A stretch of 64,000 nt of DNA from Chitinophaga pinensis (GTDB lineage Bacteria > Bacteroidota > Bacteroidia > Flavobacteriales_D > Crocinitomicaceae): contig CAMDNE010000004.1 in assembly GCA_945902745.1 (NCBI GenBank), forward strand, positions 124,001 through 188,000, written 5' to 3'. Positions 27,510 to 36,628 of the stretch are shown here, piece by piece. The translations under genes and the position numbers were made by a program. How positions within the stretch are numbered: the first letter of the stretch is position 1; each line of letters begins with the position of its first letter. The notes beneath the pieces were generated by a model that was not told the origin of the DNA, did not search any database, and saw only the letters and a program-made list of their open reading frames with translations.

Positions 27510-27543
27510 ACTCTTCAACGGTAACGTTGGGGAGTTTTTTTTT
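27510..27543 (+). terminator. Rho-independent terminator after groEL
   Basis: An 11-base stem (ACTCTTCAACG with CGTTGGGGAGT, two G-U pairs) closed by GTAA, then nine T residues. It lies 134 bases after the groEL stop. Confidence 0.88.
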
Positions 27544-27677
27544 GATTTTTAAAAATTTAACCAGCTGAAAAACAAATACTAAAGACAAATTCAATGGGCT
27601 AGATCCAGAATTTTCTTTTGTAAATAACATAAGTTTCCGGGAAATGAAATTTAATAAACCCAATAAATGAAAAGCAA

Positions 27678-27917
27678 ATGAAATGGTTTAAGAAAAATGG
27701 AAAATTGGAATTAACTATTCAATTTAAAACACAAACGGAGTTAGCATTTACTTTTTTAAAAATTGCACAACTAGCAGACGAGGCTAATCACCACCCTGAT
27801 GTAGAAGTGAAAAATTGCTCGACGTTAATATTAAAGTTGTTTACACACGACGAAAACGATATCACTGAGAAAGATAAGGACCTAGCTTTGGCAATAGAAA
27901 AAATAATCCAACAATAA
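27678..27917 (+). CDS. Pterin-4a-carbinolamine dehydratase family protein
   Basis: 79 residues. The central motif LADEANHHPDVEVKN (HHP pair at about 38-40) and THDENDITEKDKDLALAIEKI match the 4a-hydroxytetrahydrobiopterin dehydratase/DCoH fold, which regenerates quinonoid pterins after aromatic hydroxylation or acts in molybdopterin-related chemistry. It is shorter than the usual 95-110 residues, lacking part of the N-terminal helix region, though MKWFKKNGKLELTIQFKT still supplies the first strands. No aromatic amino acid hydroxylase is nearby. A two-way terminator follows three bases after the stop. Confidence 0.85.
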   Translation: MKWFKKNGKLELTIQFKTQTELAFTFLKIAQLADEANHHPDVEVKNCSTLILKLFTHDENDITEKDKDLALAIEKIIQQ

Positions 27918-27919
27918 GA

Positions 27920-27946
27920 AAAGGTCGCTCAAATTGAGCGACCTTT
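27920..27946. terminator. Bidirectional terminator between convergent genes
   Basis: An 11-base perfect stem (AAAGGTCGCTC / GAGCGACCTTT) around AAATT. Short T-runs lie on both sides. It separates the pterin dehydratase gene (plus) and the LamG protein gene (minus). Confidence 0.85.
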
Positions 27947-27967
27947 CATTTTATATGCAATTCTAAA

Positions 27968-29380
27968 TTAATTATTGTGAACAACAACCAACTCTTTCGT
28001 TACAACTTGGTTTTCTGTAAGAATTCTTACCATGTACTTGCCAGAAGAAATTGTTGAACCGTCTACATTTTTATTGTTTAAATCGACTGGTACAATTATT
28101 TCTCTTCCAATTAAATCAAATACTTGAATAGATTTGATTTCACCGTCATAGTTAATTTTAAAAGTACCGTCATTACTTGGATTAGGATAAAGATTTATTT
28201 GAATGTTATCAATCTCATCAATTCCAGTTGAAACAATATTTACACAAGCAGAAGTATCAGAACAAAAACTACCAAATACAATAACTGCAAAATTTCCATT
28301 AGTAGTTGCTGTAAAACTTTGATTTATCTCACCAACGATAATAGCATTAGCGTTATCACAGTCAATCCATTGATAACCAATAGCTGAGATATCATTTGCC
28401 ATTATTGTAACTCCCTCTAAATTTAAACTTGTTGTAACATCAACCGGAGGATTTATAGTTACTTGTTGTGTTTGTATTGAAGTATTTCCATTTCCGTCAT
28501 CGTATGACCAATTTATGAAAGATGTTCCGATTGTTGTAATTGGAAAAGCGACATCAGGTATTCCGTTTATTACCCCAGTGCAATTGTCTGTTGCAGTTGG
28601 AATTGAAGGAATTACTTCAGTACAACCAACAAGATCTGATAATGAAGAAAGATCAGGAACAGGAGAATTTAAATCCATACTATTCACCCAATCCAAATTT
28701 GCTTCCATATTTGTTAAGGTTAAAGTATTCCCGTTGCCTGTTAAATCAGTAACAATTGAACTACCGGTTCCATCTTCAAACTGATAATAGGCAATTAAAC
28801 CTGATTCTGAACCTGTAAGAGAAGTATTCATACTGGTTTGAATTTCAGTCGTATTACGTGCTACATTCCAAATTCTTAATTCATCAATTAAACCATCTAC
28901 ATACTGTATGCTTTGGTCATATCTTGCACCAACTACAAGTCCTGTATTAAATCCAACATTATCATGTGTTACTGTACCAGTTGTTGCAGCAGTTACATCT
29001 AAAACCCCATCTATATAGAGTTTCTGGTTTGTTCCGTCATATACGAATGCAACATGGTGCCAAGTATTCGCACTCCCAATTAAAGAAGAGGTTGAACTAA
29101 TTGGCGATAAACCGTCAGCCCATGTATCAAAAGATCCACTTCCCCAATCACCAAGTACCAAATAAACATTTTTATATAAACTTATATAATGTACATTACT
29201 TCCATAACTCGCAACGTTTATCCAACATTCAAGTGTGAAATTAGTAAAAGTATAATCATTGAAAGGTGTGGTTAAACATTCATTTGTACCATCTAAGTCA
29301 ACTGCATTTCCGCATTGAGCTTTCGAATCATTTAATGATATCACAAATAAAAGACTAAATAATAGTGTAATTTTTTTCAT
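27968..29380 (-). CDS. Secreted LamG-domain protein with type IX sorting signal
   Basis: 470 residues. Signal peptide (LNDSKAQ, cleavage near 21). A LamG/concanavalin-like domain spans about 25-215 (FTLECWINVASYG, WHHVAFVYDGTNQKLYIDG, GLIDELRIWNVARN). A HYR-like segment (about 245-310) has PSIPTATDNCTG and WSYDDGNGN. A short Cys-containing module follows. The C-terminal 75 residues are a type A sorting domain (INLYPNPSNDGTFKINY, IQVFDLIGREI, SGKYMVRI, KELVVVHN). It is predicted to cross the outer membrane through the type IX system and may bind glycans. It stands alone between two terminators. Confidence 0.88.
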   Translation of the reverse strand: MKKITLLFSLLFVISLNDSKAQCGNAVDLDGTNECLTTPFNDYTFTNFTLECWINVASYGSNVHYISLYKNVYLVLGDWGSGSFDTWADGLSPISSTSSLIGSANTWHHVAFVYDGTNQKLYIDGVLDVTAATTGTVTHDNVGFNTGLVVGARYDQSIQYVDGLIDELRIWNVARNTTEIQTSMNTSLTGSESGLIAYYQFEDGTGSSIVTDLTGNGNTLTLTNMEANLDWVNSMDLNSPVPDLSSLSDLVGCTEVIPSIPTATDNCTGVINGIPDVAFPITTIGTSFINWSYDDGNGNTSIQTQQVTINPPVDVTTSLNLEGVTIMANDISAIGYQWIDCDNANAIIVGEINQSFTATTNGNFAVIVFGSFCSDTSACVNIVSTGIDEIDNIQINLYPNPSNDGTFKINYDGEIKSIQVFDLIGREIIVPVDLNNKNVDGSTISSGKYMVRILTENQVVTKELVVVHNN

Positions 29381-29406
29381 AAAGTTTATATTTTAAAATA
29401 TTTAAA

Positions 29407-29436
29407 CAAAAATAGACTTAATTACATAATATTCAA
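29407..29436 (-). promoter_or_regulatory. Promoter of the LamG protein gene
   Basis: Minus strand TTG (29436-29434), 19 bases, TATTTTTG (29414-29407), 27 bases before the ATG. Confidence 0.55.
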
Positions 29437-29478
29437 TTTATTGCAACTTGATTTTTATATAACGACAAAAAAAATCAC

Positions 29479-29508
29479 AAAAAAAAGGAACCTTGTTTCC
29501 AAGATCCC
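29479..29508 (-). terminator. Rho-independent terminator after ahcY
   Basis: Minus strand stem GGGATCTTG / CAAGGTTCC (two G-U pairs) with GAAA tetraloop, then at least seven T residues. It begins 25 bases after the ahcY stop. Confidence 0.85.
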
Positions 29509-29532
29509 TTCAATTCTAAACAATTCTGAATA

Positions 29533-30846
29533 TTAATATCTGTAGTGTTCTCCTTTAAATGGCCCTTCAACACTTACACCGATATAATCAGCTTGGTCTT
29601 TTGAAAGTACTTCTAATTCAACACTAATTTTTGCTAAATGCAAACGTGCTACTTTTTCATCCAAATGTTTCGGAAGAACGTAAACATCGTTGTCATATTT
29701 ATCACTGTTCAACCATAACTCTAATTGAGCCAATGTTTGATTCGTAAATGAATTTGACATTACAAAAGATGGATGTCCTGTTGCACAGCCAAGATTCACC
29801 AAACGACCTTCAGCCAAAACGATTAAATCTTTTCCTTTGATTGTATACATATCAACTTGTGGTTTGATTGTATTTTTTGATGAACCATAATTAGCATTCA
29901 ACCAAGCCATATCAATCTCATTATCGAAGTGACCAATATTACAAACAATCGCTTTGTCTTTCATGTTTTCGAAATGACGACCAACAACGATATCCTTATT
30001 TCCTGTAGTTGTAACAATGATATCAGCTAAGTGAATGATACTGTCCAATTTTTTTACTTCAAAACCATCCATTGCAGCTTGTAAAGCACAAATTGGATCG
30101 ATTTCAGTTACCATTACACGAGCACCAGCACCAGCTAAAGAAGCAGCAGAACCTTTACCAACATCACCATATCCACAAACAACAGCAACTTTTCCAGCCA
30201 TCATAACATCTGTAGCACGACGAATTGAATCAACTAAAGATTCTTTACATCCATATTTATTATCAAATTTTGACTTAGTAACTGAATCATTTACATTGAT
30301 TGCAGGCATTACCAACGTTCCATTTTTCTTACGATCATGTAAACGGTGAACACCAGTCGTTGTTTCTTCAGATAAACCTTTGATATCTTTTGTTAATTCA
30401 GGAAAACGGTCAAAAACCATATTCGTTAAATCACCACCATCATCAAGAATCATATTCAATGGCTTACCGTCTTTAAACGTGAACAATGTTTGTTCAATAC
30501 ACCAATCAAATTCTTCCTCATTCATTCCTTTCCAAGCAAAAACTGGAATTCCAGCAGCAGCAATTGCAGCAGCAGCATGATCTTGAGTAGAGAAAATGTT
30601 ACAAGAAGACCAAGTAACTTCAGCTCCCAACTCTACTAATGTTTCAATCAACACAGCAGTTTGAATTGTCATGTGTAAACATCCTGCAATACGTGCACCA
30701 GCCAAAGGCTTAGAAGCACCATATTCCTCACGCAATGACATTAAACCTGGCATTTCTGCTTCCGCCAATAACATTTCTTTACGTCCCCATTCAGCAAGAC
30801 TAATGTCTTTTACTTTGTACGCCATTTTTTCTAAAGTATTACTCAT
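29533..30846 (-). CDS. ahcY: Adenosylhomocysteinase (SAH hydrolase)
   Basis: 437 residues. It cleaves S-adenosylhomocysteine to adenosine and homocysteine, clearing the inhibitor of methyltransferases. Landmarks: substrate region [28 protein letters not shown] (about 75-95, partly quoted), catalytic [16 protein letters not shown] (about 180), NAD-binding [12 protein letters not shown] (about 218) and the C-terminal [10 protein letters not shown] and [10 protein letters not shown]. No SAH or SAM riboswitch was recognised in the 157-base upstream gap. Single gene with its own terminator. Confidence 0.97.
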   Translation of the reverse strand: MSNTLEKMAYKVKDISLAEWGRKEMLLAEAEMPGLMSLREEYGASKPLAGARIAGCLHMTIQTAVLIETLVELGAEVTWSSCNIFSTQDHAAAAIAAAGIPVFAWKGMNEEEFDWCIEQTLFTFKDGKPLNMILDDGGDLTNMVFDRFPELTKDIKGLSEETTTGVHRLHDRKKNGTLVMPAINVNDSVTKSKFDNKYGCKESLVDSIRRATDVMMAGKVAVVCGYGDVGKGSAASLAGAGARVMVTEIDPICALQAAMDGFEVKKLDSIIHLADIIVTTTGNKDIVVGRHFENMKDKAIVCNIGHFDNEIDMAWLNANYGSSKNTIKPQVDMYTIKGKDLIVLAEGRLVNLGCATGHPSFVMSNSFTNQTLAQLELWLNSDKYDNDVYVLPKHLDEKVARLHLAKISVELEVLSKDQADYIGVSVEGPFKGEHYRY

Positions 30847-30918
30847 ATTAGTTTTAATTCTAATTTTTACTAGTTTGTTTTACTATTAATAAAAACATCC
30901 TATTCTGATTTTTGTTCA

Positions 30919-30926
30919 CAAATTTA
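30919..30926 (-). promoter_or_regulatory. Probable -7 box for ahcY
   Basis: Minus strand TAAATTTG, perfect TAnnTTTG, about 72 bases before the ATG. No clear -33 TTG. Confidence 0.4.
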
Positions 30927-31003
30927 CGAAACTCCTTTGTTAAATAAAAATTTTATTAAAGTCATGAAGACTAAAATTCTTAATGTGCTTAAATCTTATT
31001 CGC

Positions 31004-32023
31004 TTACAACCTCTTTTCAATCAAATCCACAATGCAATCAATGAATCTTGGATGGTCGTTCGAACTTGGCACCAATTGTATTTTCTCACCCCCATTTTCA
31101 ACAAAAACACCTTGATATTCTTCGCCGATTTCAATAATTGTTTCCAAACAATCTGCAACAAATGCTGGACTAAAAACAAGCAATTTTTTCGCTCCTTTCT
31201 TTCCCCATTCTTCCACTACTTTATCTGAAAAAGGAGTCAACCATTTTTTGTCTAAGCGCGATTGAAAACAAACAGTATAATCTGCTTCTTTCAAACCTAA
31301 TCTTCCTGCAATTAGCCTCGCTGTTGCAAAACTTGTTGCTTTATAACAAAATTTATTTTTGTCATTAATCTCTGATTCACACGGCTGATCAGTACATAAA
31401 TCTGTCCCTTCATACACCTTATCAACTTGACGTTCAGGCAAACCATGAAATGAAAACATCACATGATCATAATCCTTCAAATCAAATGTTTTTGTTCTTT
31501 CAATTATTGAATCAATATAGCCTTCGTGATTCCAAAACTGACTCACAATTTTAACTTCTGGAATGACCCACCATTTTTGGATAATACTCATTGCTTTTTC
31601 GATAGCAGAACCTGATGATGCGCTTGCATATTGCGGAAACAATGGAATGATTATAATCTGTTCATAGTTTGCTAGGTGCATTCTTTCCAACACACTATCC
31701 ATTGAAGGGTTTTGATAACGCATCGCCATTTCAACTTTTACCTCTGTTGCATTGAATCTTTCTTGAACTAATTTAGTTACGTTTTCAGTGTGCGTTAACA
31801 AAGGTGAAACGCCATTTCCATGTACCCATAATTCCTTATAAATCTTAGCAGATTTTGGTGCTCTGAAAGGAACAATAATTCCATTCACCAATAACTTCCG
31901 TGGTAACCAAGGAATATCAATTACTCGAGGGTCATTCAAAAATTCACTTAAATAACGACGCACATCATTTGTACTTGGACTGTCTGGCGTTCCAAGTTGA
32001 ATCAAAAGTACTCCTGTTTTCAT
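31004..32023 (-). CDS. hemH: Ferrochelatase (HemH)
   Basis: 339 residues. It inserts Fe2+ into protoporphyrin IX, the last step of classical haem synthesis. Landmarks: LLIQLGTPDSPST (residues 6-18), the catalytic His in MFSFHGLPERQ (about 195), CYKATSFATARLIAGRLGL and the acidic iron-path motif FVADCLETIIEIGEEY (about 290). Last gene of a minus-strand run with the binding-protein-like gene (13-base gap) and the ABC exporter upstream. No other haem gene is near. Confidence 0.96.
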   Translation of the reverse strand: MKTGVLLIQLGTPDSPSTNDVRRYLSEFLNDPRVIDIPWLPRKLLVNGIIVPFRAPKSAKIYKELWVHGNGVSPLLTHTENVTKLVQERFNATEVKVEMAMRYQNPSMDSVLERMHLANYEQIIIIPLFPQYASASSGSAIEKAMSIIQKWWVIPEVKIVSQFWNHEGYIDSIIERTKTFDLKDYDHVMFSFHGLPERQVDKVYEGTDLCTDQPCESEINDKNKFCYKATSFATARLIAGRLGLKEADYTVCFQSRLDKKWLTPFSDKVVEEWGKKGAKKLLVFSPAFVADCLETIIEIGEEYQGVFVENGGEKIQLVPSSNDHPRFIDCIVDLIEKRL

Positions 32024-32036
32024 ACTAGTTTATTAA

Positions 32037-32894
32037 TTATTTAAATAATTTTTGTTGCCACCCTTCAGCTTCTTCAGAACTTATGAGGTTCAATTTTAAT
32101 AAATATTTTATTGTCTTGTCAAAGTCCAACGGATATTCTATTCCGTTATAATTCCAATCTGTTTCTATCAGCCAATTTTCCACTTGGCCTGAGCGCAAAT
32201 TATACCTCCATGAAATTACTTCTACCGTATCTTCATTCTTCTTTACTTCTAGTGCTTTTTTATTAACAACAACGCACATTTCCTTTAATAAGACATCATA
32301 TTTTTCAATAACTTCTTCGCGCACAGCAATTACAAAACAAGGCCAAGGAGTAACGACTTCATCAATGTATCTGCATTTTCCTTGTTCTGTGAATGGAAAG
32401 GTTGTATACTTTTCCCATAAAAAACCTTGCGATTCATTGTGCTCTAAAGACCATAATGCACCATAAATATCTCCAATACTATTGAATTTTAATTTTTCCA
32501 AATCCCATCCTTCTTGACTTGCTTTAACGTAGGTCATCAAATGTGATCCTGATCCTTCACGAGAAATTGCAAAAACTTTTTCTTCTAATTGATCAACCGT
32601 TTTAATATCCGAGTGATATGGAACATGAATTCCCCAATGTAAGGGAGAAACAACATACACTTGAATTATTTTTGCTTTTAATCCTTGTAAAATAGCTTTG
32701 GTAATTCCTTCAGTCAAAAGAACAGCAATATCCAAAGAACCAGTTTCCAAACCACGTATCATTTGACCTGTTCCACCACTCATATCACTCCAGTGCAGAT
32801 CTAATCCAATTTCTTTAAACTTACCTTCTTCGATTGCTAATCTCCATGGTAAATTAAAATGCTCTGGCACACCGCCAATTTTCAATCCAATCAT
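32037..32894 (-). CDS. Cytosolic type-2 periplasmic-binding-fold protein (NMT1/THI5-like)
   Basis: 285 residues in the two-lobed solute-binding fold: KIGGVPEHFNLPWRLAIEEG, GTGQMIRGLETGSLDIAVLL, then LHWGIHVPYHSD and AISREGSGSHLMTYVKA. Quoted parts match the family that includes a fungal protein with a solved structure linked to thiamine-precursor-like ligands. There is no signal peptide or lipobox, and no ABC permease with importer topology beside it. It overlaps the upstream ABC exporter gene by 4 bases, so the two are co-translated. Ligand unknown. It could be an enzyme or sensor instead of a transporter part. Confidence 0.72.
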   Translation of the reverse strand: MIGLKIGGVPEHFNLPWRLAIEEGKFKEIGLDLHWSDMSGGTGQMIRGLETGSLDIAVLLTEGITKAILQGLKAKIIQVYVVSPLHWGIHVPYHSDIKTVDQLEEKVFAISREGSGSHLMTYVKASQEGWDLEKLKFNSIGDIYGALWSLEHNESQGFLWEKYTTFPFTEQGKCRYIDEVVTPWPCFVIAVREEVIEKYDVLLKEMCVVVNKKALEVKKNEDTVEVISWRYNLRSGQVENWLIETDWNYNGIEYPLDFDKTIKYLLKLNLISSEEAEGWQQKLFK

Positions 32895-34666
32895 TCTTTT
32901 TTATTTTGCTCTGAAAACTGCATATCAAACAGGCGACGGTAAAAACCATCAATTTTCAGTAATTCAGCATGCGAACCAATTTCTTTTATTTCTCCATTGT
33001 CAAGCACAACAATTTTATCTGCATTTTGAATAGTTGATAAACGATGTGCAATTACAATTGAAGTTCTTCCTTTTGTTAATTCAGTTGTTGCTTTTTGAAT
33101 CATTTCTTCTGATTCTGTATCCACACTCGATGTTGCTTCATCCAAAATTAATACATGGGGATTGTAAACACTCGCTCTGATAAACGCTAACAATTGCCTT
33201 TGTCCTACAGATAAAACGCCACCCCTTTCTCCAACTTGATAATCATAGTTCCCTGGTAATCGCTGAATAAATTCGTGCGCTCCAACTGCTTTTGCAGCTT
33301 CAATCACCTGTTCTCTTGATATAGTTGAATCACCTAAAGTAATGTTGTTGTGAACTGTATCTGAGAAAAGAAATACATCTTGCAACACTATTGCTATATT
33401 ATTTCTTAAATAATTTAAATCTATATCTAACAAATTGGTCTCTCCAATACGTATTTCACCTTTTTGAAATTCATAAAATCTGCCTAATAAATTTACGATA
33501 GTAGATTTCCCTGCTCCTGTAGCGCCAACAAATGCGACTGTCGTACCTGCAATAATTTCTAGATTAATATCTTTTAAAACCCATTCTTCATTTTGATAAG
33601 CAAATGAAACATCTTTAAATGCAATAGTTTGGTCAAAATCCACATTTATGTTTGTGCCATGTTCTTGCACATGCTCTTCTAAATCCAAGATTTCAAATAC
33701 GCGTTCAGCTCGAACGGTCCCTCTTTGAAGAATATTAAATTTATCTGCCAATTGTCGAATTGGTCTGTAAAGCATGTGAACCCAAAGTGTAAAAGAAATA
33801 ATTTCACCATACATGCTTTTGATTTCAAGATCACTTTTCCCTCCAGCTTTCAATGCACCCCATACCAAAAGCAATGCAATCGACATGGAACTAAGCATTT
33901 CAACGATTGGGAAAAATATTGAATTCGCCCAAACAGCATTAATGTGTGCTTGACGATGTCCTTTATTTATTTCTTCAAAATTTTGATATTCCTGTTTTTG
34001 CTTGTTGAATAGCTGAACGATTGACATTCCTGTAATTCTCTCTTGCACAAACGTATTCAGCTTGTTAACTTGAATTCTTTCTAATTGAAATGAATTTCTC
34101 ATCGCCCGAGCAAAGATACGCGTTGCAAAAAGTAAGATTGGAATTGGAATAATTGTCATTAAAGCCAATTCCCAATTACTAAAAAACATAAGAAATATTA
34201 TCACGATCAAAGAAAAAAGATCTCCAGCAATATCCATTAATCCTGAAGAAAACACTTCCGTTATTGCTTCCAAATCGGAAACCAAACGTGTAACGAGCGA
34301 ACCAATTGGCGTTTGATCGAAGTAACGCATTCTAAAACTAAGAATATGTCCAAAGAGTTTTTGTCGAATGTCTCGAATGATTGATTGCGCCAAAAGATTT
34401 GATAAATAGGAGTTAGTAAATTGTAATAACCCTTCGATAACTAATATTCCAATAACTATTGCTGTCCACATCAATAGCATTTCACTATTCTGACTTTTAA
34501 CAATATATTTATCAACCATTTGCCCAACAATCATTGGTCGTGACGGACCCAGGCAAGCAAGTAATACAGTACAAAAAACAGCTAAGGAAAATAATTTCTT
34601 ATAGGGCTTTAAGTACGAAATTAATCGTTTAAAAATGGAGATATTTATAGTTGCCTTTTCGGACAT
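32891..34666 (-). CDS. ABC exporter, fused permease and ATPase (MsbA/LmrA type)
   Basis: 591 residues. Six membrane helices in the first 320 residues (starting AVFCTVLLACLG, ending around FTLWVHMLYRPIRQ), then an ATPase domain with Walker A GATGAGKST (about 375), LSVGQRQLLAFIRA as signature and VLILDEATSSVD as Walker B. The signature reads LSVGQ, not LSGGQ. Half-transporter size, expected to act as a homodimer exporting lipids or drugs. A TAAATTTG promoter box is only 5 bases before its ATG. Downstream co-translated gene is the binding-fold protein, then hemH. The substrate is unknown. Confidence 0.93.
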   Translation of the reverse strand: MSEKATINISIFKRLISYLKPYKKLFSLAVFCTVLLACLGPSRPMIVGQMVDKYIVKSQNSEMLLMWTAIVIGILVIEGLLQFTNSYLSNLLAQSIIRDIRQKLFGHILSFRMRYFDQTPIGSLVTRLVSDLEAITEVFSSGLMDIAGDLFSLIVIIFLMFFSNWELALMTIIPIPILLFATRIFARAMRNSFQLERIQVNKLNTFVQERITGMSIVQLFNKQKQEYQNFEEINKGHRQAHINAVWANSIFFPIVEMLSSMSIALLLVWGALKAGGKSDLEIKSMYGEIISFTLWVHMLYRPIRQLADKFNILQRGTVRAERVFEILDLEEHVQEHGTNINVDFDQTIAFKDVSFAYQNEEWVLKDINLEIIAGTTVAFVGATGAGKSTIVNLLGRFYEFQKGEIRIGETNLLDIDLNYLRNNIAIVLQDVFLFSDTVHNNITLGDSTISREQVIEAAKAVGAHEFIQRLPGNYDYQVGERGGVLSVGQRQLLAFIRASVYNPHVLILDEATSSVDTESEEMIQKATTELTKGRTSIVIAHRLSTIQNADKIVVLDNGEIKEIGSHAELLKIDGFYRRLFDMQFSEQNKKE

Positions 34667-34671
34667 GGATG

Positions 34672-34679
34672 CAAATTTA
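34672..34679 (-). promoter_or_regulatory. -7 box abutting the ABC exporter start codon
   Basis: Minus strand TAAATTTG followed by five bases and the ATG at 34666. This would give a leaderless or nearly leaderless message. -33 element not evident. Confidence 0.4.
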
Positions 34680-34792
34680 CCTAAATTTCAGGGGAAGTTG
34701 AAGTCGGAAATAAATTCTTTTTTTTTATTAAATACAATTAAGTAGAATGATTGTTTTTAAAAATGAATTACTTTTATAGAAAAGCAATAAAC

Positions 34793-35440
34793 ATGATTCA
34801 CAATCTATCAAAAACAAATTCAATTTTCGCAACATTTCTAGGTGAAATCAGAGATTCTTCAATTCAAAAAGATGCGATGCGTTTTAGAAGAAATATGGAA
34901 AGGATTTCAGAAATTCTTGCTTATGAATTATCTAAGAACCTTGAATACAAATCGATATCTGTAACGACGTCTCTAGGTGAAGCAGAAGTAAATGTTTTGA
35001 ATGAACAACCAGTATTGGCAACAATTCTTCGCGCTGGACTTTCAATGCATCAAGGATTGTTGAATTATTTTGACAAATCCGACAGTGCTTTTATTTCAGC
35101 ATACAGAAAACATTCAACTGCGGAAGAGTTTGAAATTCATGTTGAATATTTAGCATCGCCTCAGATAGATGGTCGAGTTGTTATCATAAGTGACCCAATG
35201 TTGGCTACTGGAAGTTCAATGGTGATGGTTTACAAAGCGCTTTTAAAACAAGGTAAACCTTCAAAAATTATTATTGTTTCAGCAATTGCGACTCCTACGG
35301 CTATAGATTTCGTTAAACGACATCTACCTGATACAACGGAAATCTGGGTTGGAGCAATTGATGAGGAGTTAACTGCACAATCATACATTGTTCCTGGATT
35401 AGGCGATGCAGGTGATTTGGCTTATGGAATTAAGTGTTAA
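34793..35440 (+). CDS. upp: Uracil phosphoribosyltransferase (Upp)
   Basis: 215 residues from MIHNLSKTNS. The ATG at 34793 is preferred to one 42 bases upstream because the family begins at this point. It converts uracil and PRPP to UMP. Landmarks: RRNMERISEILAYEL, ATILRAGLSMHQG, the PRPP loop VIISDPMLATGSSM (about 125-138) and the uracil-binding C-terminus VPGLGDAGDLAYGIK. Two genes follow closely (a membrane protein and a pyrimidine nucleotidase YjjG), so the three may form a pyrimidine-salvage-related operon. Confidence 0.95.
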   Translation: MIHNLSKTNSIFATFLGEIRDSSIQKDAMRFRRNMERISEILAYELSKNLEYKSISVTTSLGEAEVNVLNEQPVLATILRAGLSMHQGLLNYFDKSDSAFISAYRKHSTAEEFEIHVEYLASPQIDGRVVIISDPMLATGSSMVMVYKALLKQGKPSKIIIVSAIATPTAIDFVKRHLPDTTEIWVGAIDEELTAQSYIVPGLGDAGDLAYGIKC

Positions 35441-35449
35441 TCCTTCAAT

Positions 35450-35911
35450 ATGAATTGGGGACTTTTATCGACTGTATTTCTTTTAGCTACTGTTAAATTT
35501 ATGTTTGCCCCTTCTACCGGCTGTGGAATGGGACTTCCTTTTTGGGAAACTTATTTAACCGCTGCCGCTGGAGGAACTTTTGGCGCTGCAATATTTTACT
35601 ATTCAAGCGAATTATTACTCAAGTATTCTCATAAAAAGAAACTTGCAAAAAGGGAGGAAATGGAGAAAAATGGAATTCCATTTATTCCAAAGAAAAAATT
35701 CACGAAAACAAATAGATTTATTATTCGTTTGAAACGGACATTAGGAATATATGGCATTTGTTTCTGGGCACCATTTTTCCTATCTGTTCCAATTGGAAGT
35801 ATTATCGTTGCGAAATTTTACGGTCATCTTAAAAAAACCTTTCCACTCATTGTAATCGGAATGTTTCTGAATGCCTTAATCATGACAAGTTTATCTTATC
35901 TGATTTACTAA
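35450..35911 (+). CDS. Small integral membrane protein, function unknown
   Basis: 153 residues with three to four hydrophobic segments (about 2-20, 30-52, 97-118, 124-150) and a basic cytoplasmic loop (KYSHKKKLAKREEMEKNG). A Cys-Gly motif (APSTGCGMGLPFWETYLTAAAGG, about 20-42, partly quoted) is the most conserved-looking region. It resembles small Bacteroidota membrane proteins without assigned function. It lies between upp and yjjG with gaps of 9 and 0 bases. Confidence 0.7.
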   Translation: MNWGLLSTVFLLATVKFMFAPSTGCGMGLPFWETYLTAAAGGTFGAAIFYYSSELLLKYSHKKKLAKREEMEKNGIPFIPKKKFTKTNRFIIRLKRTLGIYGICFWAPFFLSVPIGSIIVAKFYGHLKKTFPLIVIGMFLNALIMTSLSYLIY

Positions 35912-36628
35912 ATGAAATCAAAACATTTATTTTTTGATTTAGACAGAACGCTTTGGGACTTTGAGAAAAATTCAGAAATTGCCTTAAGCAAATTGTTTTT
36001 AGATCTTGGTCTTCATAAATCTATTTCCGATTTTTCGCTTTTTCATGATCTCTACAAAACGCATAATTCTCGCCTATGGAAATTGTATGGTTCAGGAAAA
36101 CTTTCAAAAGACATTTTAAGAAATGAACGATTTCGGGTGACTTTAGAAGAATTCAATCTCGTTGATCCGCTCCTAATTCAAAATATAAGTGATGGATACG
36201 TTGAACTTTCCCCACAACAAACAACGCTTTTTCCAACTACACTTTCCACATTGGATACTCTTCAAAAAGAAGGTTTTAATATGCATATAATTACGAATGG
36301 TTTTAAAGAAGTACAATTTATTAAACTTCAAAAATCAGGTTTAGAAAATTATTTCGATATCATCGTATGTTCCGAAGATGTAGGCAAAAACAAACCTTCA
36401 CCAGATATCTTCCATCACTCTATGAGTCATGCTAAAGCAAAACCAGAAGATTCTGTCATGATAGGTGATGATTTTGAAGTTGATATTCTAGGAGCATTAA
36501 GTGTTGGCATGCAAGGAGTACTTTTTGACCCTTACAAAGAACACAATCATTTTCAAGACAATTTCATTATTCAACAATTGGATGAGCTTCCTGCACTTTT
36601 ACCGTGGGTATTAAAAAAGAATTTATAA
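35912..36628 (+). CDS. yjjG: HAD-family non-canonical pyrimidine nucleotidase (YjjG)
   Basis: 238 residues. HAD motif I is FFDLDRTLWDF (nucleophile about D9; the second Asp of the usual DxDxT is D11), motif II TNGFKEVQFIKLQKSG, motif III Lys in GKNKPSPDIF, and motif IV MIGDDFEVDILGA. The cap region is helical. YjjG enzymes dephosphorylate damaged or analogue pyrimidine nucleotides, a house-cleaning role that fits the neighbouring upp. It starts directly after the stop of the membrane protein. Confidence 0.9.
   Translation: MKSKHLFFDLDRTLWDFEKNSEIALSKLFLDLGLHKSISDFSLFHDLYKTHNSRLWKLYGSGKLSKDILRNERFRVTLEEFNLVDPLLIQNISDGYVELSPQQTTLFPTTLSTLDTLQKEGFNMHIITNGFKEVQFIKLQKSGLENYFDIIVCSEDVGKNKPSPDIFHHSMSHAKAKPEDSVMIGDDFEVDILGALSVGMQGVLFDPYKEHNHFQDNFIIQQLDELPALLPWVLKKNL

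Noticed and set aside
27442-27663. 73-residue minus-strand reading frame after groEL
   Set aside because: It runs through the hairpins and terminator of groEL and has no recognisable features.
30847-31003. SAH or SAM riboswitch upstream of ahcY
   Set aside because: The gap is AT-rich without the conserved stems or loops; only a -7 promoter box is seen.
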